Origin: an uncultured Eubacteriales bacterium
GTDB taxonomy: Bacteria > Bacillota > Clostridia > Oscillospirales > Acutalibacteraceae
Direction of reading: 5' to 3'
NCBI GenBank assembly: GCA_934561055.1
Contig: CAKTFN010000009.1
Coordinates: forward strand, 1 to 64,000
Length of the DNA stretch: 64,000 nucleotides
In this document: one piece after another, positions 24,094 to 33,149 of the stretch
How the letters are laid out: each line of letters opens with the position of its first letter
How positions within the stretch are numbered: the first letter of the stretch is position 1
The notes under the pieces: generated by a model
Databases searched by the model: none
Told to the model about the DNA's origin: nothing
What the model saw: only the letters and a program-made list of their open reading frames with translations
Program-made: the position numbers and the translations under genes

Positions 24094-25011
24094 ATGAAAA
24101 TTCTTACCAAAACAACAGCAATGTTCCTTGCACTTTTCTTTTTTGGCCTCGTCGGTTTTTCAACGCCGAAGCACGAAAGCTATAACGTTTCCGACCCGGA
24201 AAACTGCCGTCTTTCGTTTTCCGTTGTTTCCGACAGCCACATCGAAGGAAACAACCTTCCCCGGTTCAAATCCTTCATGGCTCTTCTCGGCGGAATAAAA
24301 GCGAACGATCGGAAAAACGACGCCGTTGTTTTTCTCGGAGACAACACCATGAACGGACAAAACATCGAGAATCTTCTTTTCAGCGGAGCAATTCTCCGGA
24401 CGGATTTCAAAACTCCCGTCCTTGCCGTTGAAGGTAATCACGACGTCGGAAACGGTGAAGGCGATTACAACAAACTGACAAAAAGGTTCCTCTCTTATGC
24501 AAACAATGCCTTTGACCTCGGCATTGACAAACCTTACTATTACAAAGAAATCGGCGGTTACAGCTTCATTGTTCTTTCTTCCGAATGGTACGAAGGAAAC
24601 AACGTTCACGGTTTTTCGGACGAACAGCTTCTTTGGCTTGACTCCGTTCTTCAAAAGGCAGCCGCAGAAGGAAAACCGACTTTCGTTTTCGGTCATTACA
24701 CCTTCTGGGAAGTCAAAAGTGCAAACTATGTTCTTTATGATATTCTGACAAAATATAAGAATACTTTTTATTTTCACGGTCACAATCACGCCGATTTTGG
24801 CGAGTACAGCCTTTCCTACTTTTCCGGAACGGCAATAATCAACCTTCCGAAGTGGGACAATCTTCCGGACAAGGAGATCTCTCTCAACGGAAATACCGGC
24901 GCCGGCGTTCTTGTTGAAGTATATGACGACAGAGTTGTTGTCCGGGGCAGAGACTTCATCACCGACAGAAGCCTTCCCGAAAGAACATACACCTTGACCG
25001 CCGAAAATTAA
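24094..25011 (+). CDS. Secreted calcineurin-like metallophosphoesterase
   Basis: A 305-residue exported hydrolase. A signal peptide is visible (MKILTKTTAMFLALFFFGLVGFS). The five metal-ligand motifs of the fold appear in order: DSHIEG, GDNTMNG, GNHDVG, GHYTFW and HGHNHA. It should cleave phosphoesters outside the cell with a dinuclear metal centre; the substrate is not known. Monocistronic, with strong SD AAGGAGGAG and own terminator. A second, only distantly similar secreted phosphoesterase lies at 43284-44450. Confidence 0.88.
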   Translation: MKILTKTTAMFLALFFFGLVGFSTPKHESYNVSDPENCRLSFSVVSDSHIEGNNLPRFKSFMALLGGIKANDRKNDAVVFLGDNTMNGQNIENLLFSGAILRTDFKTPVLAVEGNHDVGNGEGDYNKLTKRFLSYANNAFDLGIDKPYYYKEIGGYSFIVLSSEWYEGNNVHGFSDEQLLWLDSVLQKAAAEGKPTFVFGHYTFWEVKSANYVLYDILTKYKNTFYFHGHNHADFGEYSLSYFSGTAIINLPKWDNLPDKEISLNGNTGAGVLVEVYDDRVVVRGRDFITDRSLPERTYTLTAEN

Positions 25012-25028
25012 CCGAAAACCGAAAAGTG

Positions 25029-25070
25029 AAGGTGCGGTGACGAACCGAAATTCGCCGCCGCACCTTTTTT
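25029..25070 (+). terminator. Terminator of the phosphoesterase gene
   Basis: A 9-bp AAGGTGCGG/CCGCACCTT stem (25029-25037 with 25058-25066) and six T, 17 bp after the stop. Confidence 0.85.
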
Positions 25071-25160
25071 CTGCCGTTTTGAAAACCCGTCTTGTTTTTT
25101 CGGCAAAACGTCTTTCCGGGCACACGGGTCGAATGAAGCACCCGGAAAAACCGAAGCACA

Positions 25161-25200
25161 AAAAACGACCGGTACTTTCGTACCGGTCGCAATTTTTTTA
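25161..25200. terminator. Terminator of the ribosomal supercluster (bidirectional)
   Basis: A GC-rich palindrome CGACCGGTAC/GTACCGGTCG with a 4-nt loop (25166-25189) has T runs on both strands and lies 11 bp beyond the rplQ stop. It closes the long leftward ribosomal operon. Confidence 0.9.
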
Positions 25201-25210
25201 TCTTGTACTA

Positions 25211-25552
25211 TCAAACAAGTTCGATGATGCACATCTCTGCTGCGTCGCCGCGGCGGGGACCTGTTTTGATAATACGGCAGTAACCGCCGTTAACGTCCTT
25301 ATACTTCGGGCCGATTTCGTCGAAGAGCTTCTTAACAACGTCCTCTTTGGTGACGTATGCAAGAGCCTGACGCTTATTGTGAAGAGTTGCTTCCTTGCCG
25401 AGAGTAATCATTTTCTCGGTCATTGAGCGAACTTCCTTTGCCCTCGTGACGGTGGTTTCAATGCTGCCTTTCTCCAAGAGATAAGTAACCATTCCTCTGA
25501 GCATTGCCTTGCGGTGGTCGCTGGTTCTGCCGAGCTTTCTGGTACCTGCCAT
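25211..25552 (-). CDS. rplQ: 50S ribosomal protein L17
   Basis: 113 residues, normal for the short bacterial L17, starting with the typical MAGTRKLGRTSDHRKAMLRGM. Binds 23S rRNA near the exit tunnel. Last gene of the cluster, 31 bp after rpoA, with SD AAGGAG, and followed by the terminator. Confidence 0.97.
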   Translation of the reverse strand: MAGTRKLGRTSDHRKAMLRGMVTYLLEKGSIETTVTRAKEVRSMTEKMITLGKEATLHNKRQALAYVTKEDVVKKLFDEIGPKYKDVNGGYCRIIKTGPRRGDAAEMCIIELV

Positions 25553-25583
25553 TTGAAATCACTCCTTTTGTTGAAAAATCAAA

Positions 25584-26534
25584 TTATTCGTCTTCGGATC
25601 TGAGGTCAAGATCGAAGGAATGAAGCTTGTTGATAACTTCGTCAAGCGACTTCTTTCCGAGGTTTCTGACTTTCATCATGTCCTCTTCGGTCTTTGTTGT
25701 AAGATCCTCCACAGTGTTGATTCCTGCGCGCTTTAGGCAATTGAAAGAGCGCACGGACAAGTCAAGTTCCTCAATGGTCATCTCAAGGACCTTTTCCTTC
25801 GCGTCCTCGCCTTTGTCAACCATTATCTCGGTATTATATGCCTCTCCCGACAGATCGCCGAAAAGAGCGAGATGTTCGTTGAGAAACTTGGCTCCGAGGG
25901 AAACCGCCTCTGTTGCAGAGATCGTTTTGTTCGTCCAAACCTCAAGCGTGAGCTTGTCGAGGTCTGTAACCTGACCGACACGTGTGTTTTCAACTGTGTA
26001 ATTAACCTTCAGCACCGGTGTGTAAATCGAGTCAATCGCAATTACACCGATCGCCGGCTGCATGAGCTTTTTGTTCTGCTCTGCCGAAACATATCCACGA
26101 CCCTTGTCGCAGGTAATTTCCATGCTGACGTGAGCGTCCTTGTCAAGGGTGCAAATGTGGCTTTCCGGATTGAGAATTTCAACTTCTGAATCGCATTTGA
26201 TGTCGCCTGCAACGACTTCACCTTCGCCCGAAGCGTCGATGTAAATCGTTTTCGGTCCGTCGGCGTGGATTTTAAGGATGACGCGCTTGAGATTAAGAAC
26301 GATCTCGGTTACGTCCTCTTTAACGCCGGGGATTGTTGAAAACTCGTGAAGAACTCCGTCAATCTTGACGCTTGTGATTGCATAGCCGGGAAGAGAAGAA
26401 AGAAGAATTCTTCTCAGGCTGCAGCCGAGCGTGATGCCGTAACCTCTTTCAAGAGGCTCAACAACAATCTTGCCGTAAGTTCCGTCCGGTGCGAGTTCAG
26501 CTGTTTCGATTCTGGGCTTTTCAATTCCTATCAT
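25584..26534 (-). CDS. rpoA: DNA-directed RNA polymerase subunit alpha
   Basis: 316 residues: an N-terminal assembly domain (GYGITLGCSLRRILLSSLPGYA is the conserved dimer region) and a C-terminal domain (about 245-305) with the UP-element-binding LDLSVRSFNCLKRAGINTVEDL and RNLGKKSLDEV helices. Scaffold for beta and beta' and contact point for activators. Usual place between rpsD and rplQ. Confidence 0.98.
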   Translation of the reverse strand: MIGIEKPRIETAELAPDGTYGKIVVEPLERGYGITLGCSLRRILLSSLPGYAITSVKIDGVLHEFSTIPGVKEDVTEIVLNLKRVILKIHADGPKTIYIDASGEGEVVAGDIKCDSEVEILNPESHICTLDKDAHVSMEITCDKGRGYVSAEQNKKLMQPAIGVIAIDSIYTPVLKVNYTVENTRVGQVTDLDKLTLEVWTNKTISATEAVSLGAKFLNEHLALFGDLSGEAYNTEIMVDKGEDAKEKVLEMTIEELDLSVRSFNCLKRAGINTVEDLTTKTEEDMMKVRNLGKKSLDEVINKLHSFDLDLRSEDE

Positions 26535-26583
26535 GCAAAACCCTCCTTATTCTGTTGTGGATGTGTGTTACGGTCAACGCCGA

Positions 26584-27210
26584 TTACTTAGAATAGAATT
26601 CGACGATGAGATGTTCTTCAACCGGTACTTCGATCTGTTCGCGCTCCGGAAGAGCAACAACCTTAGCCGAGAGAGCTTCGGCATTGAGATCAAGCCAAGA
26701 GGGAACGGGTCTTGAAGCGTTTGCTTCGAGAACAGCCTTGAACTTTTCGCTGTCCTTGCTCTTGGATTTGATTGAAACAACGTCTCCGGCTTTAAGGAGA
26801 TATGACGGGATATCAACTTTCTTGCCGTTAACTTCAAAGTGGCCGTGAGTAACAAGCTGTCTTGCCTCTGCTCTGGACGAAGCCCAGCCGAGGGTATAAA
26901 CAACGTTGTCAAGGCGGCTTTCGCAGATGCGAAGAAGGTTTTCACCGGTTACGCCTGCCTTGCGTTCAGCCATAAGGAAATACTTGTGGAACTGTCCTTC
27001 CTGAATTCCGTAATAACGTCTTGCCTGCTGCTTTGCGCGAAGCTGAAGTCCGTATTCGGAGTTCTTGCTGCGGTTCTGACCGTGCTGGCCGGGGGCATAT
27101 GAACGACGCTCAAAGGCACATTTGCCGGTATAGCATCTGTCGCCCTTAAGGAAGAGCTTCTTACCCTCGCGGCGGCACAGTTTGCATACTGCACCTGTAT
27201 ATCTTGCCAT
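26584..27210 (-). CDS. rpsD: 30S ribosomal protein S4
   Basis: 208 residues. It begins MARYTGAVCKLCRREGKKLFLKGDRC, with the four cysteines (CxxC...C...C) of the zinc-binding form of S4, followed by the S4 RNA-binding domain (ESRLDNVVYTLGWASSRAEARQLVTHGH). Primary 16S binder and, in Firmicutes, often an autoregulator. Positioned 15 bp after rpsK. Confidence 0.98.
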   Translation of the reverse strand: MARYTGAVCKLCRREGKKLFLKGDRCYTGKCAFERRSYAPGQHGQNRSKNSEYGLQLRAKQQARRYYGIQEGQFHKYFLMAERKAGVTGENLLRICESRLDNVVYTLGWASSRAEARQLVTHGHFEVNGKKVDIPSYLLKAGDVVSIKSKSKDSEKFKAVLEANASRPVPSWLDLNAEALSAKVVALPEREQIEVPVEEHLIVEFYSK

Positions 27211-27225
27211 TGAATTTACCTCCCG

Positions 27226-27630
27226 TTATACACGTCTTCTCTTGGGCGGGCGGCAGCCGTTGTGAGGAATCGGAGTAACGTCTTTGATCATAGTTACGTC
27301 GAGTCCTGCGGTCTGCAAAGCTCTGATTGCGGCTTCGCGTCCTGCACCCGGTCCTTTAACATATACTTCAACAGTCTTCATGCCGTGCTCCATTGCAGCC
27401 TTGGCAGCCGTTTCAGCGGCGGTCTGAGCAGCAAAGGGAGTTGATTTTTTTGAGCCTCTGAAGCCCATTTCGCCGGCACTTGCCCATGACACTGCGTTAC
27501 CCTGAGTATCAGTGATGGTAACGATTGTGTTGTTGAAGGTGGATTGAATATGGGCGGCGCCGCGCTCAATGTTCTTGCGCTCACGGCGACGACGAATGGT
27601 TGCAACTTTTTTTCCAACCTTAGCAGCCAT
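27226..27630 (-). CDS. rpsK: 30S ribosomal protein S11
   Basis: 134 residues, usual length. The conserved AHIQSTFNNTIVTITDTQGN and KDVTPIPHNGCRPPKRRRV ends are present. Lines the platform near the mRNA exit. 20 bp after rpsM. Confidence 0.98.
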   Translation of the reverse strand: MAAKVGKKVATIRRRRERKNIERGAAHIQSTFNNTIVTITDTQGNAVSWASAGEMGFRGSKKSTPFAAQTAAETAAKAAMEHGMKTVEVYVKGPGAGREAAIRALQTAGLDVTMIKDVTPIPHNGCRPPKRRRV

Positions 27631-27650
27631 AATAGTCTCCTCCTTTTAAC

Positions 27651-28019
27651 TTATTTCTTCTTGTTAGCAATAGTCTTTTTGGGTCCCTTGCGTGTGCGGG
27701 CGTTTGTTTTTGAACGCTGACCTCTTACGGGAAGACCCTTTCTGTGACGAACGCCGCGATAGCAGCCGATCTCGGTGAGTCTTTTAATGTCGAACGCAGT
27801 TTCTCTTCTGAGGTCACCTTCAACCTTAAGGTGATGGTCAATATACTCACGAAGCTTTGAAACGTCGTCTTCGGTCAGGTCTTTAACTCTTGTATCGGGG
27901 TTGATGCCTGTTGCAGCGATGATATCGTCTGCTGTTTTGCGACCGATTCCGAAAATGTAGGTAAGAGCGATTTCAATTCTCTTTTCTCTCGGAAGGTCAA
28001 CACCTGAAATACGAGCCAT
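27651..28019 (-). CDS. rpsM: 30S ribosomal protein S13
   Basis: 122 residues, with MARISGVDLPREKRIEIALTYIFGIG and the Arg/Lys-rich tail RGQRSKTNARTRKGPKKTI. Contacts P-site tRNA and forms intersubunit bridges. Follows rpmJ by 36 bp. Confidence 0.98.
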   Translation of the reverse strand: MARISGVDLPREKRIEIALTYIFGIGRKTADDIIAATGINPDTRVKDLTEDDVSKLREYIDHHLKVEGDLRRETAFDIKRLTEIGCYRGVRHRKGLPVRGQRSKTNARTRKGPKKTIANKKK

Positions 28020-28055
28020 TTGTCAGTTACACCTCCAAATCTGGTTTAAGCGCCA

Positions 28056-28169
28056 TTAGCCCTGACGCTGCTTATGCTTGGGATTTTCGCAGATCACCAT
28101 GATCTTTCCCTTGCGCTTGATAACTTTGCACTTCTCGCAAATTTTCTTTACAGAAGGTCTGACTTTCAT
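28056..28169 (-). CDS. rpmJ: 50S ribosomal protein L36
   Basis: A 37-codon gene found by translating the gap between infA and rpsM: MKVRPSVKKICEKCKVIKRK, then a second part with Cys and His (CENPKHKQRQG). The CxxC...C...H ligands are those of the zinc-binding L36 form. A strong AAAGGAGG precedes the ATG at 28169. Normal position between infA and rpsM. Confidence 0.97.
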   Translation of the reverse strand: MKVRPSVKKICEKCKVIKRKGKIMVICENPKHKQRQG

Positions 28170-28387
28170 TGTGAACTACCTCCTTTAAAAATTGAACCTG
28201 TCGGTTAATTATAATGCTTACATTGCGAACGATTTTTTGGCGGATTTGCGTTTATCGGCGAGCGAATTTTTTGCTCGGAGTGCATAAGGCTTCGCAGGCA
28301 ATACTTTGTGTATTGGCAAGAAGCATTGTGTGCTCCGGCGGAAAATACGCCGTCGAGAAACGTGAATACGTCCGAAAAACCGAGAGC
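28170..28387 (-). other. 218-bp gap between infA and rpmJ
   Basis: No ORF of note. The minus strand has a CGGCG/CGCCG hairpin (about 28335-28355) and a TATAAT-like hexamer near 28205-28215 without a good -35. It may be an internal promoter or processing region. Confidence 0.35.
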
Positions 28388-28606
28388 TTATTTGGATCTC
28401 CATGTGATGCGTCCCTTGGTCAGGTCGTATGGAGACATTTCGACCGTAACCTTGTCTCCGGGAAGGATGCGAATGTAATTCATTCTGAGCTTTCCGGAAA
28501 TGTGGGCGAGAATTTTGTGGCCGTTTGAAAGCTCAACCTGGAACGTTGCGTTCGGAAGAGCCTCAACAACGGTGCCTTCAATTTCAATCATATCCTGTTT
28601 TGACAT
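28388..28606 (-). CDS. infA: Translation initiation factor IF-1
   Basis: 72 residues forming a single OB fold (MSKQDMIEIEGTVVEALPNATFQVEL, ending KGRITWRSK). Occupies the ribosomal A site during initiation. Follows the KOW-domain gene by 7 bp. Confidence 0.98.
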   Translation of the reverse strand: MSKQDMIEIEGTVVEALPNATFQVELSNGHKILAHISGKLRMNYIRILPGDKVTVEMSPYDLTKGRITWRSK

Positions 28607-28613
28607 AACTTTT

Positions 28614-28862
28614 CTACCTCTTCAAATCATTGAGTTGTTTGAGTGCTTTTCGCAATTTGCGATCAGTTTCCATTGAAGCCTCGTCAATGAACATCGGGGT
28701 AAATTCAACGTGGCGGAGATTTTTTGCCTTTGCCCTTTCGAGCGGCCTTTCCTTTCCGTCGCAAAGAAAAACCCTTTTTCCGTCAAAGCGCACAGCCGCA
28801 AGCAGTCGGCCTTTGTCGCGTCCTGCTTTTGACATCACTACCTGCCCTTTTTTAAACTCCAT
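28614..28862 (-). CDS. KOW-domain RNA-binding protein
   Basis: 82 residues. An N-terminal KOW motif (KKGQVVMSKAGRDKGRLLAAVRFDG) resembles L14e-like ribosome-associated proteins. A basic C-terminal helix ends it (ETDRKLRKALKQLNDLKR). Genes of this type lie between map and infA in many Clostridia, and a role in translation or rRNA binding is inferred from that. Start 28862 is 10 bp after the map stop. Confidence 0.8.
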   Translation of the reverse strand: MEFKKGQVVMSKAGRDKGRLLAAVRFDGKRVFLCDGKERPLERAKAKNLRHVEFTPMFIDEASMETDRKLRKALKQLNDLKR

Positions 28863-28872
28863 CGGGCGAACC

Positions 28873-29622
28873 TCATTCTTTCGTGAGGATCACCGGACCG
28901 TCTTTTGTGATGGCAACGGTGTTTTCAAAGTGGGCGGAAAGCTTTCCGTCGGCGGTCTTAACCGTCCAGCCGTCTGAAAGCCTTTTAATAGCTTTTGTGC
29001 CTTGATTGATCATCGGCTCAATGGCGATTGTCATGCCCGGTAACAGGCGAACGCCCCGGCCGGCTGTTCCGTAATTCGGAACGGCGGGATCTTCATGGAG
29101 TTCTTTTCCGACTCCGTGTCCCGTGTACTCACGCACAACGGAAAATCCCCTTTCCTCGCAGTAGCGCTGAACACACGAGCCGATATCGCCGATTTTTCCG
29201 CCGGGAACCGCAACCTTGATTGCCTCATAGAGGCTTTCTCTGGTTACGTCAATCAGCCGCTGTGCCTCGGCGGAAATTTTTCCGCAGGCAAATGTGGCGG
29301 CGTTGTCGCCGTTATAGCCGTGAATTTTTGCTCCGAGGTCGATGCTTACGATATCGCCCTCTTTAAGGATACGCTTTTTGCTCGGAATGCCGTGAATTAC
29401 TTCGTCGTTTACGGAAATGCATGCTGTGGCGGGAAAGCCGTATAAATGCAGGAAGTTGGGTTCTGCACCCTGACTTTTGATGTATTCATAGGCAATGCGG
29501 TCAATTTCGGCGGTCGAAACGCCGGGCTTCACCGCTTCCCCGGCCACTCTCAGTGCTCCCGCCGAAATTCGGCAGGCTTCTTTCATGAGCGAAAGCTCAC
29601 GAGTAGTTTTCAGCACGATCAT
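28873..29622 (-). CDS. map: Type I methionine aminopeptidase
   Basis: Removes the initiator Met from nascent proteins. 249 residues. Metal and catalytic residues are seen in HGIPSKKRILKEGDIVSIDLGAKIHGYNGDNA (Asp ligands), TGHGVGKELHEDP (His), and MTIAIEPM (Glu). Lies between adk (2 bp) and the KOW gene (10 bp). Confidence 0.97.
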   Translation of the reverse strand: MIVLKTTRELSLMKEACRISAGALRVAGEAVKPGVSTAEIDRIAYEYIKSQGAEPNFLHLYGFPATACISVNDEVIHGIPSKKRILKEGDIVSIDLGAKIHGYNGDNAATFACGKISAEAQRLIDVTRESLYEAIKVAVPGGKIGDIGSCVQRYCEERGFSVVREYTGHGVGKELHEDPAVPNYGTAGRGVRLLPGMTIAIEPMINQGTKAIKRLSDGWTVKTADGKLSAHFENTVAITKDGPVILTKE

Positions 29623-29624
29623 GC

Positions 29625-30257
29625 TTAATCCTCCAATGCCTTGAGGGTAAGTGCAGTCGTATCTGCGACTTCCTCCTGTCCCTCAACAACAGTGAGCTTG
29701 TTCTTTGCCTTGTAAAACTCAACGAGCGGTTCTGTCTGCTCGTGATAAATTTTCAAACGTTCAAGGATTGTTTCCTCCTTGTCGTCAACGCGCTGAACAA
29801 GCTGTGCGCCGCAGAGGTTGCAAACGCCGTCCTTTTCCGGCTTCTTATAAAGAAGATGATAGGAAGCGCCGCAGCCGCCGCAGACTCTGCGTCCGGAAAG
29901 TCTTTGAACGATTTTTTCGTCCGGAACCTGAATGTCGATAACCTTATCGATTTCAACTCCCATTTCGTCAAGAGCCTGTGCCTGAGGCACGGTTCTCGGA
30001 AAACCGTCAAGGATGAATCCGTTTTTGCAGTCGTCTTCTTTAAGTCTTTCCTTAACGATGCCGATTACGACATCATCGGGAACAAGCAGACCTTTGTCAA
30101 TGAACTCCTTCGCTTTAATACCCATTTCCGTCTGCGCCTTGAGCGCCGCACGGATGATATTGCCTGTTGATATGGTCGGGATCGAAAGGTGCTCGGAAAT
30201 TACTTCTGCCTGAGTGCCTTTTCCGGCTCCCGGCGCGCCCAATAATATAAGCTTCAT
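29625..30257 (-). CDS. adk: Adenylate kinase
   Basis: Converts ATP + AMP to two ADP. 210 residues, starting MKLILLGAPGAGKGTQAE (P-loop). The LID carries four cysteines, CGGCG and CNLCG, so it is the zinc-stabilised Gram-positive form. Follows secY by 21 bp, as is usual. Confidence 0.98.
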   Translation of the reverse strand: MKLILLGAPGAGKGTQAEVISEHLSIPTISTGNIIRAALKAQTEMGIKAKEFIDKGLLVPDDVVIGIVKERLKEDDCKNGFILDGFPRTVPQAQALDEMGVEIDKVIDIQVPDEKIVQRLSGRRVCGGCGASYHLLYKKPEKDGVCNLCGAQLVQRVDDKEETILERLKIYHEQTEPLVEFYKAKNKLTVVEGQEEVADTTALTLKALED

Positions 30258-30278
30258 CAGGTATCACCTCAATAAGTA

Positions 30279-31598
30279 TTAGTCAAGGAAGCCCTTGTAA
30301 TGTCTCATCATCATCTGGCTTTCAAGCTGTTTTACGGTTTCAAGCGCAACACCGACAACGATGATGAGCGAAGTACCGCCGAGCGAAAGAGCCATCGGCT
30401 TGTTGATGAGCTTTGTGAAGATCGTCAAGATGTTCGGGAAAAGCGCAACAACCGAAAGGAGGAGCGCACCGAGAAGCGTGATTCTTGAAAGGATCTTCTT
30501 GATATAATCCGAAGTCGGTTTGCCCGGACGAATACCCGGAATCATACCGCTGTTCTTACGGATGTTGTTTGCCATCTCAACCGGGTTATACTGAATGCTT
30601 GCATAGAAGTATGCGAAGAACAGAATAAGAAGGAAGTAGATAATTGCATAGAACCAATGATCCGTTGAGAACATTTTGAAGAACGTCTCCCAGCCTGTGC
30701 CTTTGATCTTATCCTCGGAGAGAAAAAGCTGAACGGTTGCGGGGAGCGAAAGAATTGAAGAAGCAAAGATAACGGGAAGAACGCCGGACATATTGACCTT
30801 GATGGGAATATGTGTGCTCTGGCCGCCGTACATCTTTCTGCCGACAACTCTTTTTGCGTACTGAACGGGAATTCTGCGTTCCGCATTGTCCATCCAAACG
30901 ATGTATGCGATCATTGCAAGAAGGCAAACGATTACGATGGGAACAAGTGCGAAGTATGCGCCGCCCATGGTGAGGTAGCTGTACATCTGAACGACGATGG
31001 TCGGCATACGGGCAACGATGCCGGCGAAAAGGATGATGGAAACGCCGTTTCCGATACCCTTATCGTTGACCTGCTCACCGAGCCACATGATGAATGCGGA
31101 GCCGGCGGTCAGGGTGAGAATTACAACAAGTCCCTGAAGCACTGCGGAGAAACCGGTGAAGAGGTTTCCGGAAGCGTCGGTAACAACATATCCCTTTGCA
31201 CGCAGATAAATGAAGTATGCAGTTGACTGCATAAGAGCCAGAGCAATTGTTGTGTATCTCGTGATGGTTGCCATCTTCTTTCTGCCTTCTTCGCCCTCTT
31301 TTGAAAGTTTTTCAAGAGCGGGGATTGCAACGGCAAGAAGCTGGATAATAATTGAACTGTTGATGTACGGTGTGACACCCATTGCGAAAATTGTTCCGTA
31401 GTTGAATGCGTCACCGGTCATCATGTTGAGGTAGTTCATGAAGGACTCGCTGCCTTCGGGTGTAATTCCGCCGGTAATTTCCGTGAACGGAACGGGAATA
31501 GCAGCACCGATCCTGAAGATCAATACTATAAGCGCCGTGAAAAGCATTTTCTTTCTGAGATCTGCAATTTTCCAAGCATTTATAAATGTACTAATCAT
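30279..31598 (-). CDS. secY: Protein translocase subunit SecY
   Basis: 439 residues with ten membrane helices, starting with the IADLRKKMLFTALIVLIFRIGAAIPVP first helix. The channel of the Sec translocon. Its gene begins 1 bp after the rplO stop region and precedes adk. Confidence 0.98.
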   Translation of the reverse strand: MISTFINAWKIADLRKKMLFTALIVLIFRIGAAIPVPFTEITGGITPEGSESFMNYLNMMTGDAFNYGTIFAMGVTPYINSSIIIQLLAVAIPALEKLSKEGEEGRKKMATITRYTTIALALMQSTAYFIYLRAKGYVVTDASGNLFTGFSAVLQGLVVILTLTAGSAFIMWLGEQVNDKGIGNGVSIILFAGIVARMPTIVVQMYSYLTMGGAYFALVPIVIVCLLAMIAYIVWMDNAERRIPVQYAKRVVGRKMYGGQSTHIPIKVNMSGVLPVIFASSILSLPATVQLFLSEDKIKGTGWETFFKMFSTDHWFYAIIYFLLILFFAYFYASIQYNPVEMANNIRKNSGMIPGIRPGKPTSDYIKKILSRITLLGALLLSVVALFPNILTIFTKLINKPMALSLGGTSLIIVVGVALETVKQLESQMMMRHYKGFLD

Positions 31599-31599
31599 C

Positions 31600-32052
31600 T
31601 CAGATCACCTCGGCCTTTCCTCCGGCCGCCTCGATCTTCTGCTTTGCTGATTCGCTGAAAGCATTTGCCTGAACGGTGAGAGCCTTGGAAAGCTCGCCGT
31701 TTCCGAGAACCTTTACGCCGCCGAGAACCTTTTTGACAAGTCCCTTTGAAAGAAGAGCGTCTACTGTTACTGTTTCTCCGGCCTCGAAAGCCTTGTCAAG
31801 AGCAGACAGATTAACAATTGCCATTTCAGTTCTGAAAATGTTGTTGAAACCTCTCTTGGGAAGTCTTCTCTGGAGGGGCATCTGGCCGCCTTCAAAGCCC
31901 GGACGCATTCCGCGGCCTGCTCTGGCCTTCTGACCCTTGTGACCTTTACCGGCGGTTTTACCCTGACCGGAGCCTGCGCCTCGACCGATTCTCTTGCGAG
32001 CCTTTGTTGAGCCGGCAGCAGGTGAAAGTTCGTGCAATTTCATTTTTCGCAC
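31600..32052 (-). CDS. rplO: 50S ribosomal protein L15
   Basis: 150 residues. The Gly/Arg-rich N-terminal extension (KRIGRGAGSGQGKTAGKGHKGQ) and globular C-terminus match L15, a late assembly protein. Follows rpmD by 9 bp. Confidence 0.98.
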   Translation of the reverse strand: MRKMKLHELSPAAGSTKARKRIGRGAGSGQGKTAGKGHKGQKARAGRGMRPGFEGGQMPLQRRLPKRGFNNIFRTEMAIVNLSALDKAFEAGETVTVDALLSKGLVKKVLGGVKVLGNGELSKALTVQANAFSESAKQKIEAAGGKAEVI

Positions 32053-32061
32053 CTCCTTGCT

Positions 32062-32235
32062 TTATGCTTCGGTAACCTCGATAAGGTGAGCGATTTTTCT
32101 TACCTTACCTTGAGTCTGTGGGTTATTCGGCTGAGTAGCCTCGTCCCCGATTTTGCGAAGACCGAGAGCATGGGCGGTAGCAATCTGATCTTTCTTTGAG
32201 CCGATAAGACTTCTTACAAGCTTAACTTTAATCAT
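32062..32235 (-). CDS. rpmD: 50S ribosomal protein L30
   Basis: A 57-codon gene read from the gap between rpsE and rplO: MIKVKLVRSLIGSKKDQIAT, then a part with the conserved GLRKIGDEATQPNNPQTQGKV. The ATG at 32235 follows AAGGAGG. Small 23S-binding protein in its standard position. Confidence 0.97.
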   Translation of the reverse strand: MIKVKLVRSLIGSKKDQIATAHALGLRKIGDEATQPNNPQTQGKVRKIAHLIEVTEA

Positions 32236-32248
32236 TGTTACGCCCTCC

Positions 32249-32749
32249 TTAACCTAAAATTTCCTGAGCGGTCTTTCCGCGAACAGCCGCAACTTCTTCA
32301 GCGTTGCGAAGCTTTGAAAGGCCGTCAAGTGTTGCTCTTACGACATTGCAGGGGTTGTTTGAACGAAGAGCCTTTGTACGAATGTCCTTGATTCCGACTG
32401 TTTCAACAACAGCACGGACGGGACCGCCGGCGATAACGCCGGTACCGGGTGCAGCAGGCTTGAGAAGAACAACGCCTGCGCCGAACTTACCGATGATCTC
32501 ATGGGGAATTGTTGAACCCTTGAGGGCAACCTTCATGAGATTCTTTTTCGCGTCTTCGATACCCTTGCGGATTGCGTCGGGAACTTCTCCCGACTTTCCG
32601 AGACCGAAGCCGATCGTTCCGTTTCCGTCACCGACAACTACAAGAGCTGCGAACTTGAAGATACGACCGCCCTTAACGGTTTTGGAAACACGGTTGATGG
32701 CAACAACGCGCTCTGTAAGTTCATAAGCCGATGCATCAATCTTATTCAT
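32249..32749 (-). CDS. rpsE: 30S ribosomal protein S5
   Basis: 166 residues. The double-stranded-RNA-like domain (ERVVAINRVSKTVKGGRIFKF...) and the GKFGAGVVLLKPAAPGTGVIAGGPVR motif are typical. Helps decoding fidelity; the loop near residue 25-30 is where spectinomycin resistance changes arise in other species. Confidence 0.98.
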   Translation of the reverse strand: MNKIDASAYELTERVVAINRVSKTVKGGRIFKFAALVVVGDGNGTIGFGLGKSGEVPDAIRKGIEDAKKNLMKVALKGSTIPHEIIGKFGAGVVLLKPAAPGTGVIAGGPVRAVVETVGIKDIRTKALRSNNPCNVVRATLDGLSKLRNAEEVAAVRGKTAQEILG

Positions 32750-32768
32750 AAATCAATATCCTCCTTGC

Positions 32769-33125
32769 TTAGAACTTCAGGCCGCCGGCACGAGCGCCGT
32801 CTGCGAGTGCCTGAACACGACCGTGGTATACATAACCGCCTCTGTCAAAGACACACTCGGTGATGCCTTTTTCAGCGGCACGCTTTGCAAGAAGCTCGCC
32901 AACCTTGGTTGCTGCTTCTTTGTTTCCGCCGTACTCAAATTCCTTTTCCACCGTTGCTGCCGAAGCGAGGGTAACACCCTGAACGTCGTCAACAAGCTGT
33001 GCATAGATGTGGTTGAGTGAACGGTAAACGCTCAGACGCGGACAAGCCGCAGTACCGCTGATCTTAGCGCGTACTCTCTTGCGTCTTTTAAGTCTTGCTT
33101 TATTGCTGTCTTTTTTGCTGACCAT
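32769..33125 (-). CDS. rplR: 50S ribosomal protein L18
   Basis: 118 residues with basic N-terminus KARLKRRKRVRAKISGTAACPRLSVYRS and C-terminal GRVQALADGARAGGLKF. Binds 5S rRNA with L5. 19 bp before rpsE. Confidence 0.98.
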   Translation of the reverse strand: MVSKKDSNKARLKRRKRVRAKISGTAACPRLSVYRSLNHIYAQLVDDVQGVTLASAATVEKEFEYGGNKEAATKVGELLAKRAAEKGITECVFDRGGYVYHGRVQALADGARAGGLKF

Positions 33126-33149
33126 TGAAATTTCACTCCTTTACCAATC